DNA from: Colias croceus
Lineage: Eukaryota; Arthropoda; Insecta; Lepidoptera; Pieridae
Length of the DNA: 64,000 bases
Assembly: GCF_905220415.1 (NCBI RefSeq)
Contig: NC_059549.1
Location: 10,788,001-10,852,000 of the forward strand
Direction: 5' to 3'
Shown: piece by piece, positions 1 through 10,590 of the stretch
Numbering within the stretch: position 1 is the first letter of the stretch
How the letters are laid out: every line of letters starts with the position of its first letter
Position numbers and translations under genes: made by a program
The notes under the pieces: generated by a model
Databases searched by the model: none
What the model saw: only the letters and a program-made list of their open reading frames with translations
What the model was told of the DNA's origin: nothing

Positions 1-501
1 CAATTTTGGTTCAGGTGATTGTATGATAAACTTATCGTCTCAGCGAAAATCGCAAAAAAACCCTATTTTTTTATTAATTGACCTCGAAATTTTTTATTTC
101 CGAGTACTAGAATGACGAGAGATTTAAATATTGATTTTGAACAAATTTCGGCAAGATTGGAATTTTGGTCGTGGTCGTCTTCGTCGTTGGTAGTGTGACC
201 GAAAGGCCCTGGGGCCTTAGACAAACGTACGTAACGCCATGGAATAGAAACTGCTAACGCTAATTATTGACATAAGCTCATGACATTTTGGTAATGGTTC
301 GGTCACACTACCAAAGACGACGACGACCACGACCAAAATTCCAATCTTGCCGAAATTTGTTCAAAATCAATATTAAAATCTCCCGTCATTCTAGTACGCG
401 GAAATAAAAAATTTCGAGGTCAATTATTAAAAAAAATAGGGTTTTTTTGCGATTTTCGCCGAGATGGTAAGTTTATCATACAATCACCTGAACCAAAATT
501 G
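1..501. mobile_element. Fold-back DNA element with ~205-bp inverted arms
   Basis: Bases 1-205 and 297-501 are near-identical inverted copies that differ at only a handful of positions, with a unique loop of about 90 bp between them. The outer ends read CAATTTTGGTTCAGG and its complement. There is no ORF. The left end coincides with the window edge, so the target duplication cannot be tested. The arms are much longer than those of most MITEs, so this is a fold-back element or an inverted duplication of one end of a DNA transposon. Confidence 0.8.
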
Positions 502-683
502 TAGATCATCTAATTATCTATAAAAAAGGTTAAATACATTTTTTTCCAGGAGCCACCGTTTCTATGAAAAACCTGTTTGTTTATCCATTGATCTCAAAAA
601 AATTTTTTCCAAACACCAATACGACAGGAAATTCTTAAATTTCATTTTTAATTGTGTTTTGCACAATTTTATTTAATTGCGAC

Positions 684-812
684 TGGATGAAAATTTTCTT
701 GGTGGTCGTCCATGTCCTTGGTAGGGTGACCGAATCCTTAGGCAAAACATCATACGCTTATGTCAATTTCTATCGATAGCGTATTCTATTCCTTGGCGTT
801 TTGACGTTCGTC
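684..812. repeat. Diverged partial copy of the same fold-back family
   Basis: This stretch repeats, with many differences, the inner end of the arm (a block like GGTAGGGTGACCGAA) followed by the loop of the element at 1-501 in inverted orientation (blocks such as GCTTATGTCAAT and TCTATTCCTTGGCGTT). It is an older relic of the same family lying 180 bp away. Confidence 0.55.
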
Positions 813-1067
813 TCGGCGCTCTGGAACCTATTTACACAGCATCCAATCTAATCCAACCATACAGGGAGTCAAGCGATGATATACCTAACTACTGTAAAGT
901 CCAAGTCACGTATAAACTCATTACATGATGTTTGCTCCAGCTTTCAAAGGCAGTTACAGTTCCCTGAGGCCTGACAGTGTCGAGTTAACATCCAGGACAG
1001 GGATTCAGGGAAAAAATGCTTTTCGGATAATGTTGTTTAAACTTTTTTGATGCGGACATATAAGTAA

Positions 1068-1299
1068 CTAGATTACCGCCCGCGGCTTCGCCCGCACAGA
1101 AGAAAAACCCGCATAGTTCCCGTGGGATTTCCGGGATTGGGTCATTTTCCCGGGATAAAAAGTAGCCTATGTCCTTTCTCGGGTATCAAAATATCTCCAT
1201 ACCAAATTTCATGAAAATTGGTTCCGTAGTTTAGGCGTGATTGAGTAACAGACAGACAGACAGACAGAGTTACTTTCGCATTTATAATATTAGTATGGA
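1068..1299 (-). mobile_element. Non-autonomous Helitron (Lep1-like)
   Basis: On the minus strand it starts TCCATACTAATATTATAAAT, contains a CTGT microsatellite and ends in a GC-rich hairpin (GGGCGAAGCCGCGGGC) followed by CTAG. A TC start, a terminal hairpin and a CTRR end are the Helitron hallmarks. It has no coding capacity. Confidence 0.8.
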
Positions 1300-3069
1300 T
1301 TGTTGATGGTTTTTGTTATAGGTAGTAGTTTTGTATGTTTTTGTTAATGCGTTTTGGTAAACTATATATGCGTATCCGATATAAAACTATTTAATTTGGA
1401 CAGTTCTCCCCTCATGTAGTAAAGTCGTGCGCGATCTCATCGTTATTAATAGATAATTTCTTGAACTAACTGAAGGAAAACACAAAAGAAACTTTATAAA
1501 ACTTGTTAATTACACAACTTTTTGTAACACTAATATTTTCCGACTAAAGCGATCGAAGCAACTTTCACGAACTTCAAGCAAATTCCGCGAACACATAAAA
1601 CTTTTGTTTTGTTTATGACGAGTTTCCTCAACTTACTGGATATAAGTAACAATACCCCACTTTATAGTTTCACCGCTGCATGCTCGTTTTTTGCGCATTC
1701 CTAGCTGTGACTGGCCGCGGCAAGTTGTAATGGAGTTGTCAAGTGCATGAGTTTACGTATCGAAGCGTTGCGGCACAAGTTTTGAGTGCGGGAGTTATGT
1801 GAAGTGCCTGACTTTAGCTATTTGCAGACTTTATATAGTTTGTGTGCTTGATATCTAAGCCGCAGTACTGCAAGTTGTAACTTTTAGTTAGAAATTAGAA
1901 ATTAAACTTCAAAGTGCATTCACAATACGATTAAACATTGTATTAATTAAACTGGTGTTTCTATTTGATAACTTCACGTTGAAATGAAATAATAAATTAA
2001 TTAGATCACGTTTTCCGCCTCGTTAAGCATTTAATAAGTAATGAATAAGCGAACATCAAATATAATAAAAAAAATGTGTGCGTGTACTAGTGTACGCACG
2101 TAAATGAAACTTCTTTATGACCTTTTTTTCCAAAAAATTATTTACTATATGCAACTGTACAGAAATACGTCGAATAACGCGTGGTAGGGATAAGAAAAAG
2201 ATGGCGCGTAACGGAAAAATGTTACATTAAATTTTTTTCCAACCCCGATAAAGAAGTTTCACTTCAATAAAATCTTTTGCATGTATAAGTGTAATTGTAT
2301 ACCATATAGAGTCAGAGCTTAAACGTACCATTAAATACTATTACGAACAAATCAGGGCACGGCATGTATAACGTATAATGTATCTTTATCTGAATCGCGA
2401 TAACTAGCATGATTGTTACTAAAGGCCGTGCCTACTTGTAGTTCCGTTACAGTTAAAGTGAATATAGAATACAGAAGAATTTTATATGATTTCTGATAAC
2501 GTTTTAACCCAAAAATATATTATAATTTATAGTAGATATAAAGTTGCCTTGTTTTTGAACACTCTGCAGCAATTGTATGCTAGTTTTATTTTATAAATTT
2601 GTTATGATGGTTAATAATAAAATGATCAAATAATTTCTCTGATGGACGACTTGCTGATCCTTGGTTAAATTATGAAAGTATTTTGCATATTTAATGAAAT
2701 ATATTTTATTTGATTATTATTGTTTTACTCACAATTAAACGCTTTATTAAAATATTACTATAAACTACGGCTTACTTTCTAAGTATTAAAACGATACTAA
2801 AGTCTCATCCATTTATAATCACGCACACTACAATACCTAACACGCAAAGTAATTTGCCATATTAAAAAATTCAATACCAATTCGCAAGTTTAGTATTCCT
2901 CGGAGACAACCCCGGGGTATCGTCCAGGGCTTTGACTTGAAGATACTCCGCCTAATTGTGGAATCCCCGGGACGTCAGCGGGATAGCCCGGGATAGATTT
3001 ATGGCAGTCCCATCCTTGTTTATTATAGTCGTGATTTTTATTTGAACGCGTATAAAAAGTGGTGATGGT
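1300..3069. other. Non-coding stretch left of the BEL/Pao element
   Basis: No gene is recognised. Bases 1670-1900 are richer in CpG than the surroundings and could be a promoter or 5' UTR, but no ORF or clear splice donor supports this. A MITE lies at 2104-2271. Bases 2895-3000 contain a GC-rich patch of unknown origin just before the truncated retrotransposon. Confidence 0.4.
2104..2271. mobile_element. MITE with GAAACTTCTTTAT terminal inverted repeats
   Basis: ATGAAACTTCTTTAT near 2104 is matched by ATAAAGAAGTTTCA near 2257-2271 in inverted orientation. The left end is preceded by a near-palindrome of GTGCGTGTACTAGTGTACGC type. A related element with ends AAGTGAAACTTTT lies at 61547-61686. 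There is no coding potential. Confidence 0.5.
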
Positions 3070-5548
3070 GAATCATGTACTTAGCGGAGCAGGGTTCCTT
3101 TTGAGAAAATGGATTGCAAACGATAAGAGCCTTATTGAAAACATTATCAGCGAAGAACGAGACGAGCAATCAACATTTATGTTTAAAACGGAAAACACGC
3201 CGAAAACCTTAGGCCTACGATGGGACCCGATTAGTGACGTATTTGTATTTGACTATGATAGCGTAATAAATGAATACTCAGCAAAGTTAACGAAAAGAAA
3301 ATTATTATCGGAAATGTCTAAGCTATTTGACCCATTAGGATGGTTGACGCCACTTACAACAAAAATTAAGATTTTATTTCAAAAAGTATGGTTACAAGCA
3401 GATCTTGAATGGCGTGATCCAGTCTCCCAAGATATAAAAAGCGAATGGATAAAAATAAAAAAGGAGCTAAATACGTTAAAATGTATTAAAATTCCCAGAT
3501 GGTATAAATGTGAGGAGAATAGCACAATTGAATTACATGGGTTCTGCGATGCCTCAATAAAAGCCTATGCATGCGTCGTATATGCCAGAGTCGTAAAAAA
3601 TAGCTCAATCTCAACTATAATAATAGCAGCAAAATCCAGATTAGTACCGAATAAAAAAGAAGTATCGTTACCTAGATTAGAATTATGTGCCATGGAGTTA
3701 TTAACAAAGTTAATGAATAAAATAAAAAATAGCATCAGCAGCACAAAAGTTGAAATTTATGGTTGGAGCGATTCAATGGTAGCCCTTGGTTGGATCAACG
3801 GAAACCCCGACCGTTGGAAGCCCTTTGTAGCAAATCGGGTAAAGAAAATTCACGAAACAATGCAACCTCAATCATGGCGCTATGTAAAAATGAAGGAAAA
3901 TCCAGCTGACGCAGCGAGTCGAGGTCAAACAGCATTACAATTAAAAGAAAACTTATTATGGTGGCGAGGTCCGGGATGGTTATTAAGTTCAGATTTTAAA
4001 AATAAGCAGCAGCACACTAATTATACGACAAATTTAGAAATAAGAAAACAAGTTAATATTATTCAAAAAGCATACACATCAAGCATAATAGATCATTTAT
4101 TATACAAATATAGTTCATTATTAAAAATAGTACGAGTATTAGCATGGATATTACGAGCGATTACACCGTCATTAAAACAAAGGCCGACGTATCTCACATT
4201 ACAAGACGTGAGAAAAGCTAAAACAGCAATTATTAAATATGTTCAATCGACTGAATTCTCAGCTGATTTAGAGCAATTAAAAAAGGACAATAAATTACGA
4301 TCTAATAGTGCATTATTAAGCTTAAATCCATTTTTAGATGAAAATGGTATTTTAAGAGTTGGAGGACGTTTAAAAAATTCAAACATCAGCGAAGATATGA
4401 AACATCCAATAATTATTCCATATAGCGGGCGTTTAACGGAACTACTTATAAATGAAGCACACGAACTTTCTTTTCACGGTGGAGCAAAAATTACTATTTC
4501 AATTTTAGGGCAAAAGTACTGGATAATCAAAGGATATCGAGCAACAAAAAAGCAACTTCGGACCTGTATCACATGTAAGAAGCGAGAACCTACAAAATTA
4601 CATCAACTAATGGGAGATATGCCTAGCTATCGTGTCAATCCAGCTCCTCCGTTTTATCATACAGGAGTTGATTTTACGGGATTCGTCAACGTCAAGATTA
4701 ATAAAGGTCGAGGAGTAAAAACCACAAAAGGTTACATAGCGTTATTCATATGCATGGTTACGAAAGCAGTACATATAGAGATAGTTTCCGACCTCAGCAG
4801 CACAACTTTCATAGCGGCTCTGCGACGCATGGCAGCACGACGCGGAACCCCAAAGCATATATATTCAGATAATGGCACGAACTTTGTCGGTGCAAATAAA
4901 ATTATACAACAAGAATATAATGAATTAATAAGCAATTTTAGCGATAGTTTTTACAAAGAAATCACTGAAATGGAGATAGAATGGCACTGGAATTGTCCAT
5001 CGTAGCCTAGCGCAGGAGGAATTTGGGAAAGATCGATAAGAAGCCTAAAACAGCATATAAAAAGAGTAGTGGGAGAGCAAGCTTTAACCTTTGAAGAATA
5101 CAGCACAATCCTTGCACAGATAGAAGGATGCCTTAATTCAAGGCCTTTATGTTCAATTACGGAAGATGTAGAAGATTTAGATTTCTTAACACCTTCACAT
5201 TTTTTAAATCAGCGAGCGGAGAATACTCTAATAGAAACAGCACATGATGTCAGGACTAGATGGTACTTAGTAAATAAAACTTTTAATGATATTTGGAAAC
5301 GTTGGAAAAATGAATATCTCAGCCAGTTGACCGTTCGAAGCAAATGGTTAGAACCTCAAAGGAACCTTAAAATAGGGGATTTAGTGACCATTCACGATGA
5401 TATTATGCCAGCCGGGAAGTGGCCAGTGGGCCGAGTAGTAGAAACCCATCCAGGAAGCGACGGGTTAGTAAGAGTCGTCACATTAAAAACAAAAAATGGG
5501 ATCTTAAAGCGGCCAGTAGTAAAGTTATCATTATTACCACTCGAAGAA
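3070..5548 (+). pseudogene. BEL/Pao Pol polyprotein, truncated and interrupted
   Basis: The N-terminus starts at the end of the RT domain (GAGFLLRKW, then KTLGLRWDP, typical of BEL/Pao). RNase H follows with acidic residues in GFCDAS (near 3540), ELCAMELL, GWSDSMVALGW and ADAASRG. The integrase has its zinc-binding His pair around 4460-4480 and CITCKK near 4565, then a core with Asp in GVDFTGF (4666), Asp in SDNGTNF (4862) and Glu in GGIWER, just after the break. A TAG at 5003-5005 stops the frame; the same frame resumes immediately and runs into a BEL-type C-terminal domain (KWPVGRVVETHPG, near 5420) ending around 5548. Known role of the family: reverse transcription and integration of the element's cDNA. 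The missing RT and the internal stop make this copy non-functional. The listed start is not an initiation codon, only where homology begins. Confidence 0.85.
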
Positions 5549-7691
5549 AAAAGCAATTTTCAGCAAAATAATAATATATCCATTCAAAACAACAGCAGCG
5601 AATTGAAAAGCGAAAGAAAGGAAAGTCCAATCATTCAAAACAGCAGCAGCGAATTGGAAAGCGAAAGAAAGAAATGTCGAATCAGACAAAATATTCCTTC
5701 AAAACTTGTAAGCGTCGTACTATCATTAATATTTTTTATGAGCATTTTATCCTACTCTACAGCGGAATATAAGTTAAAACAGCTTGAAAGCAATCTATCC
5801 ATATACTTTGACTCGATGGGCGAAATGCAACTAGCTAGAGACAAATGGAAGATAGTTGCATATTTTGACATGTCTCCATATTGGCAAGGGAACAAAGCAG
5901 CTGAACTTTTATCGGATTACTTAGAAAAAACCTGCACTAACATGAATGAATCAAATCACTGCCAGACTATCTTGTTACAAATACGTCACGATTACAATGA
6001 ACTCCAATACTACAACCAGCTGTTACTGAATCAGCATTTCGACGCGCGGTCAAGAACCCGGCGCGGTCTTTTCAATGCGGTCGGCTCAGTGGCTAATTCA
6101 TTATTTGGAGTACTTGATCAAAGCTTTGCTGAGAAATATGAACAGGAAATCGAGCTAATTCAAAATAACGCAAATCATATAACTCAACTTTGGAAGAACC
6201 AAACATCGGTCCTAGAAGCCGAATTTAACATCTTAAAGCGAACAGAAAAAACCATAGAAACCCAGTACAAAATGTTTAACAGACATTTAAATATCTTAAA
6301 CAACAAAACAAATATAATCCAATCTGAAATTGAAACCATTCAGGAAGTAACCTTATCAGCAATAGCGTGCAACAATTTAATTCAGAACTTACGTAGAATT
6401 CAAGATACTTTATTGGACACTACCACTGAAATTTATCACGGCCAGATAAATGTACACTTATTGTCACCGAAACAATTGCGCGACGAGCTGCAAATTATAT
6501 CCAGCCAAATATCCAAGGACGTTACGTTACCAATAGAAAACATCCATACAGACCTATATAAAATCTATAAATTAATAAAAGTAAAAGCTAGAATTACCGA
6601 AAACTTTTTTATATTTGAAATCCTCATACCATTGATTAGCCGGGACAATTTCCAACTATACAGACTGATACCCATACCCAAGCAAGTTAACAGCAATATG
6701 ATAAGCATAAAACCAATAGCGGAATATATTTCTATAAACATAAAGAGAGATGCCTACATAACATTAACCTTAGCCGAACTACAAGCATGTCAAAACCAAA
6801 ATGATATTTATTTTTGCCAATTGCACGGTCCCATAATAAGTTTTAGCAACAATGAACGTTTTTGCGAAATAAAAAATAACAAATGTGAATACAATATAAA
6901 CAGCTGTAAAAGTAATTGGATACAATTACATGATCTAACTACATATTTATATTTTCAATGCGATACTGCACACATACGTATTCTATGTGATAATGACATA
7001 CAGTCGCGCCAAGTCAGCAAGGCCGGACTTATATCACTGAGTAAACAATGCATAATAAAGGGACATGATATCACTATACTCATTTAAGCAACTTGAAAAC
7101 AAGCTATATCTGAAACCGGACATATTAGAAACCAAATTAAATCCCATCCACAATCTGATTAACTCTGCTCTGCCTATCACAAACTACTCTGACAACGAAG
7201 AAATCAATACATCATTAAAATCTCTTGGGGAGAAAATAAAAATTATGAAAAACGCTGTCGATGAAACGGATACCTTAGGTATTTCGCAACACGACCTACA
7301 CCAATATGCCGTATCATATGGAACACTAGCATTAACAATATTAGCAAGCATCTTTTTCTTCGTGTGGTGGCGAAGGAGTCGAGCGACTCCACAGCAGAGC
7401 GTCCCAGCAGCCCAACAGCAGAGTGTCCCAGCAGAGCAACAAACTATTCAGTCTCGGACAATACCCCAAGAGTGTGTCGATTCTAGTGTGTGCGTGCATC
7501 AAAAAAGTGTTACTAGTGTTCGTGCGTCTCCCTTACCCGAGCGGGGAGAGTGTATCAGTGAAGTAGCGTCATGTGAACAAAACAGACTCAGACGATGGGC
7601 AAGTGCGCGTTTTAAAAGGAGCGATAGGTCGACATCGCCAATAGCTAACAAACGCTCTGCTATAATAAGTGACTCGGTGGTGGAAATATAA
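5549..7691 (+). pseudogene. Envelope fusion glycoprotein, baculovirus F-like, frameshifted
   Basis: This region follows pol in the same frame. It begins with a low-complexity linker carrying two copies of an NSSSELxSER-like motif, then a hydrophobic signal-peptide-like segment (near 5707-5765). A basic furin-type site RTRR at 6053-6064 is followed directly by GLFNAVGSVANSLFGVLD, which resembles the fusion peptide of F-type fusion proteins of group II baculoviruses and of env genes of some insect LTR elements. A long helical, probably coiled-coil region follows (6100-6400), then a Cys-rich part (6780-7050). Near 7070-7087 the frame shifts by +1; the second frame holds the membrane anchor (about 7317-7376, ending FFFVWWRR) and a Gln/Ser/Pro-rich tail with QQSVPA repeats. 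Family knowledge: such proteins mediate membrane fusion. The frameshift separates the ectodomain from its anchor, so this copy is broken. An internal signal peptide implies expression from a spliced message in an intact relative; that is inference. Confidence 0.8.
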
Positions 7692-7744
7692 TCTCTAAGC
7701 ATTATAAACATTTCAAGACTTATAAAAAATTAATATATATCTTC

Positions 7745-8055
7745 TGTGGGCTTCGGGAGCATGTTCGAGCAGCGAACAAATATTTTATTTTAAATTACTT
7801 ATTATCCATAGTTACATTACATATTACAATAATTGAGCAATAACGTAAATGAGGTCAAGCTGCCTCAGCAGTATTATCGTGCGACGGCCGAGCCGGCCGG
7901 AAAGCGCAGTTCACCCTTAGCAGCGCCCGAGTGCTCTATCCGCTCGAATCCGCGTAAATCACATATATAATTATTAGCAGCCATTAAAGTGTTCCCAGTG
8001 GTCCCATAATATCATAGCATCATTAGCAGCATTTATAGCGACCTAAATACAGTCC
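7745..8055 (+). repeat. Probable 3' LTR of the BEL/Pao element
   Basis: About 50 bp after the env stop the sequence TGTGGGCTTCGGGAGCATGT starts a segment that ends near CCTAAATACA, giving TG...CA borders. A TATA-like ACATATATAATTATT sits near 7961. With no 5' LTR in the window the borders cannot be confirmed, so both are estimates. Confidence 0.45.
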
Positions 8056-8399
8056 ACTTTCGATGTAATACGTAAACCGTACAGACTGAGTGGACGTTTT
8101 GCGAATTGACGGTTTTTGTCAAATGCTGTAGCGGAAATTTTGAGTTTTACAGTTTTTATGGTATCGGATTTTGTATCAAAATGAAATAATAAAACTAGTG
8201 ACATTATTTAACAAGTGGATATTACGATTTCAATGGATTTAATATTATTAAAAACATAATAATTATTCGCGACCAACTTAACAGAACAATATGATATAAC
8301 CTTTAAAATATTGCTTTCCTATTCAGTTAATTCTTCATTGTAATTTCTACTCTTTTGAATTCGATATTACCTATCAACAGGCATCTATCACGAAAGGAT

Positions 8400-8565
8400 A
8401 TGACAAAAACGATATTCTTCACAATAGGATGTTGGATTGGAACAGATAAAGGCGGGAAACACGAGTGTGTCTGCGTCGGGAATCGAACCGGAAACTGGCT
8501 TTGTGTGCCACCGCGCAGGAAATTACTACGGTGTACCTATACGGCTTTGATGTTGTTTCGTTTGG
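8400..8565 (-). repeat. tRNA-derived SINE remnant
   Basis: The complement of 8479-8489 is GGTTCGATTCC, a perfect pol III B box, preceded on that strand by a GC-rich GCGCGGTGGCACAC segment. A clear A box, tail and target duplication are not seen. A small ORF here is incidental. Confidence 0.4.
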
Positions 8566-8694
8566 AAATATGGAAGACACCTGCGTTATTATGATGCCTA
8601 AAAGCAGTATTTTTAAGTGACGGCACTATACGACCATACTATACATAGATATAGGTAGCCACAGAATACATAATAGTAGCTAAATGCTACAGAA

Positions 8695-9028
8695 CGGACA
8701 CTCTCCGCCTCCCGCCAAAATTAAACACTTACCTCACCCCGCACGATCAGCCTAAAAATGGTCCGCATTTTTCTGCAAGGACGATACGCAACGAAGATTG
8801 ACAACATTAATCAAATTGACTTAAAGTAGTTTTATTATTTTGGATTTGTGATTATCGTTTTTCGTAGAAAATGGTTAGATATTGTGCTGTTTACGGATGT
8901 ATTTCATCAGAAAAACGCGATTTTTTTTTTACGCTAGTCACAAATGTGCCAACCATAAAGCGTTAACACACACATTTGCAGTCTCTACAGTGTGACTGTC
9001 AAAACGATAATTTTGTATGGAGTGTCCG
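8695..9028 (+). mobile_element. Small DNA element with CGGACACTC ends and a THAP-like fragment
   Basis: CGGACACTC at 8695-8703 and its complement at 9020-9028 form short terminal inverted repeats. Between them lies a short ORF (8871-8966) that starts like a THAP domain. This fits an internally deleted, non-autonomous derivative of a THAP-transposase element (P-like or related). No convincing target duplication is seen. Confidence 0.5.
8871..8966 (+). pseudogene. Truncated THAP-type zinc-finger start
   Basis: A 31-codon ORF begins MVRYCAVYGCISSEKRD. The N-terminal Met plus a C-x4-C pair at residues 5 and 10 match the start of the THAP C2CH zinc-coordinating DNA-binding domain. After residue 17 the similarity stops and a TAA follows, so the second Cys/His pair is absent and it cannot fold as a THAP finger. 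It is probably the 5' end of a transposase gene retained in a deletion derivative. Confidence 0.5.
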
Positions 9029-9052
9029 GGGTGTGGTATAGCTCTATCATTA

Positions 9053-9244
9053 TCTATACTAATCTTATATAGCTGAAGAGTTTGTTTGTTTGAATGCGCT
9101 AATCTCGGGAACTACTGGTCCGATTTGAAAAATTCTTTCAGTGTTAGATAGCCCATTCATCGAGGAAGGCATCGAGGCTATATATCATCACGCTACGACC
9201 AACAGGAGTGGAGCCACGCGGGTGAAACCGCGGATCACAGCTAG
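9053..9244 (+). mobile_element. Non-autonomous Helitron, second subfamily
   Basis: It starts TCTATACTAATCTTATATAG, contains GCTGAAGAGTTTGTTTGTTT, and ends with hairpin CGCGGGTGAAACCGCGG followed by ATCACAGCTAG. The body differs from the Lep1-like copies, so this is another subfamily; a truncated relative is at 51372-51500. Confidence 0.7.
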
Positions 9245-10100
9245 TTAATTACAATCAAGCTTTACGGCTTTTGAAATAAAAATTGTAACGACACTTACGT
9301 TCTTGTAGTCTATAAAAGTACAAAAGAGGAAGTACAATATTTTTAAGATCGTTAAACTGTCATTGGGTTCAATAAAAATTGTTATCACATAAAATATGCA
9401 GGCGTTTCGGAAAGCGGCGCATAAATTGTCGCAAGCTTTGGGTTGTGGTTATCGCATCGGAGGCTATTTATGTGCTAGATATTATGTAGATTTATATTTT
9501 TTAACCGACTGCGAAAATAGGGTGGTTCGTGATATGATTGTGCTTTTATTTGTGGGTCATACAATTTGATTTGATATACCTAATTTTCATATAACTGTAA
9601 TACACGTGTTTATATTACTTTACCGTTTACAAATATCTATACACAATATTTGACCGTGCATTTATCGAATGATGTTTTCCATTTACTATTATTTTCAAAG
9701 ATAAACCATAACAACAGATGAACCTATGTGAAGTACTTACGCAATGGTATATTGTACCGGTGAGCGTTTGAATAATAAAACTTCGATTAAGTATTTAAAT
9801 TATTTCTATATTTCACTTTAATAGCAGAAAAATATTAATTATTTTTATCTTCTTTTCAGGTAAACACCAGAAATGCCAGAGTTACTAAAGGTATTTAGAA
9901 GAAAGAAGTTGTCTCAACAACGCTAAGGGAGGATCACAATCACCCCATCCAATGAATGGTCATTAGGCATTTGTATGTTTTTGTGAAGTTGTTTTTCAAG
10001 TCAGGTTGAATGTACAATAAACGGTAATTGCGCCATGTAAGTTAACATGTTAATATACTTGGATGTTAGCACCTCAAGTGCTGGTTATAAATATAGAACA
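9245..10100. other. Non-coding stretch, possible terminal exon near 9859
   Basis: Nothing is firmly recognised. A pyrimidine-rich acceptor (TTTATCTTCTTTTCAG, ending 9858) precedes a 17-codon ATG ORF (MPELLKVFRRKKLSQQR) and an AATAAA at about 10015, the layout of a small terminal exon. No homology supports it. Confidence 0.25.
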
Positions 10101-10303
10101 CTAGCAGTCCGCCCCGGCTTCGCCCGTGGTACATTTTTCGCAATAAAAGGTAGCCTATGTTCTATCTCAGGATCTAAAGATTGTCTGTGCCAAATTTCAT
10201 CAAAATCGGTTGAGAGGTTTAAGCGGGAAAGCGTAACAGACAGACAGACAGACAGACATACAGAGTTACTTTCACATTTATAATATTATATTATTAGTAG
10301 AGA
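10101..10303 (-). mobile_element. Non-autonomous Helitron (Lep1-like, GTCCGCCCCGGC subtype)
   Basis: On the minus strand it runs from TCTCTACTAATAATATAATA through a CTGT repeat to a terminal hairpin containing CGAAGCCGGGG and CTAG. A 78-codon ORF across it is incidental. Confidence 0.75.
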
Positions 10304-10361
10304 TTAGGAGTAGTTGTTGTTAATTAGTAGGTTCTTGGATTTTAAATAAATCTATTTTATA

Positions 10362-10590
10362 CTAGCTTTCCGCCCGCGGCTTCGCCCGCGTTTTCAAAGA
10401 AAAACCCGTATAGCTCCCGTTCCCGTGGGATTTCCGGGATAAAATCTTTCCTATGTGTTAATCCAAGTTACCCTCTATATGGGTGCTTAATTTCTTTATA
10501 ATCGGTTTAGTAGTATTTGCGTGAAAGAGTAACAAACTCACACATACACAGCGTGAAATCTTTCGCAATTATAATATTATTATAGTAGTA
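10362..10590 (-). mobile_element. Non-autonomous Helitron (Lep1-like)
   Basis: The 3' hairpin (GGGCGAAGCCGCGGGC) plus GGAAAGCTAG is intact; the 5' end is degraded around TAATATTATAATTGCG. It lies only 58 bp from the previous Helitron in the same orientation. Confidence 0.75.

Larger units (their letters stand above)
3070..8055 (+). mobile_element. BEL/Pao LTR retrotransposon (Belpaoviridae-like), 5'-truncated, with envelope gene
   Basis: The element begins inside the reverse transcriptase, continues through RNase H, integrase, the DUF5641-type C-terminus and an envelope-like region, and ends in a likely 3' LTR. The 5' LTR, gag, protease and most of the RT are missing; no copy of the LTR start is found upstream. 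The pol and env regions lie in one reading frame from 3059 to 7087, interrupted by a TAG at 5003-5005, and env is broken by a frameshift near 7070-7087. It is an inactive copy of an endogenous retrovirus-like element. Confidence 0.85.

Noticed and set aside
1300..3069. Search for a 5' LTR of the BEL/Pao element
   Set aside because: No copy of the TGTGGGCTTCGGG start is present upstream and pol similarity starts inside RT, so the element is truncated, not merely displaced.
10047..10283. 78-codon ORF
   Set aside because: It overlaps a non-autonomous Helitron and its C-terminus is just the translated CAGA microsatellite.
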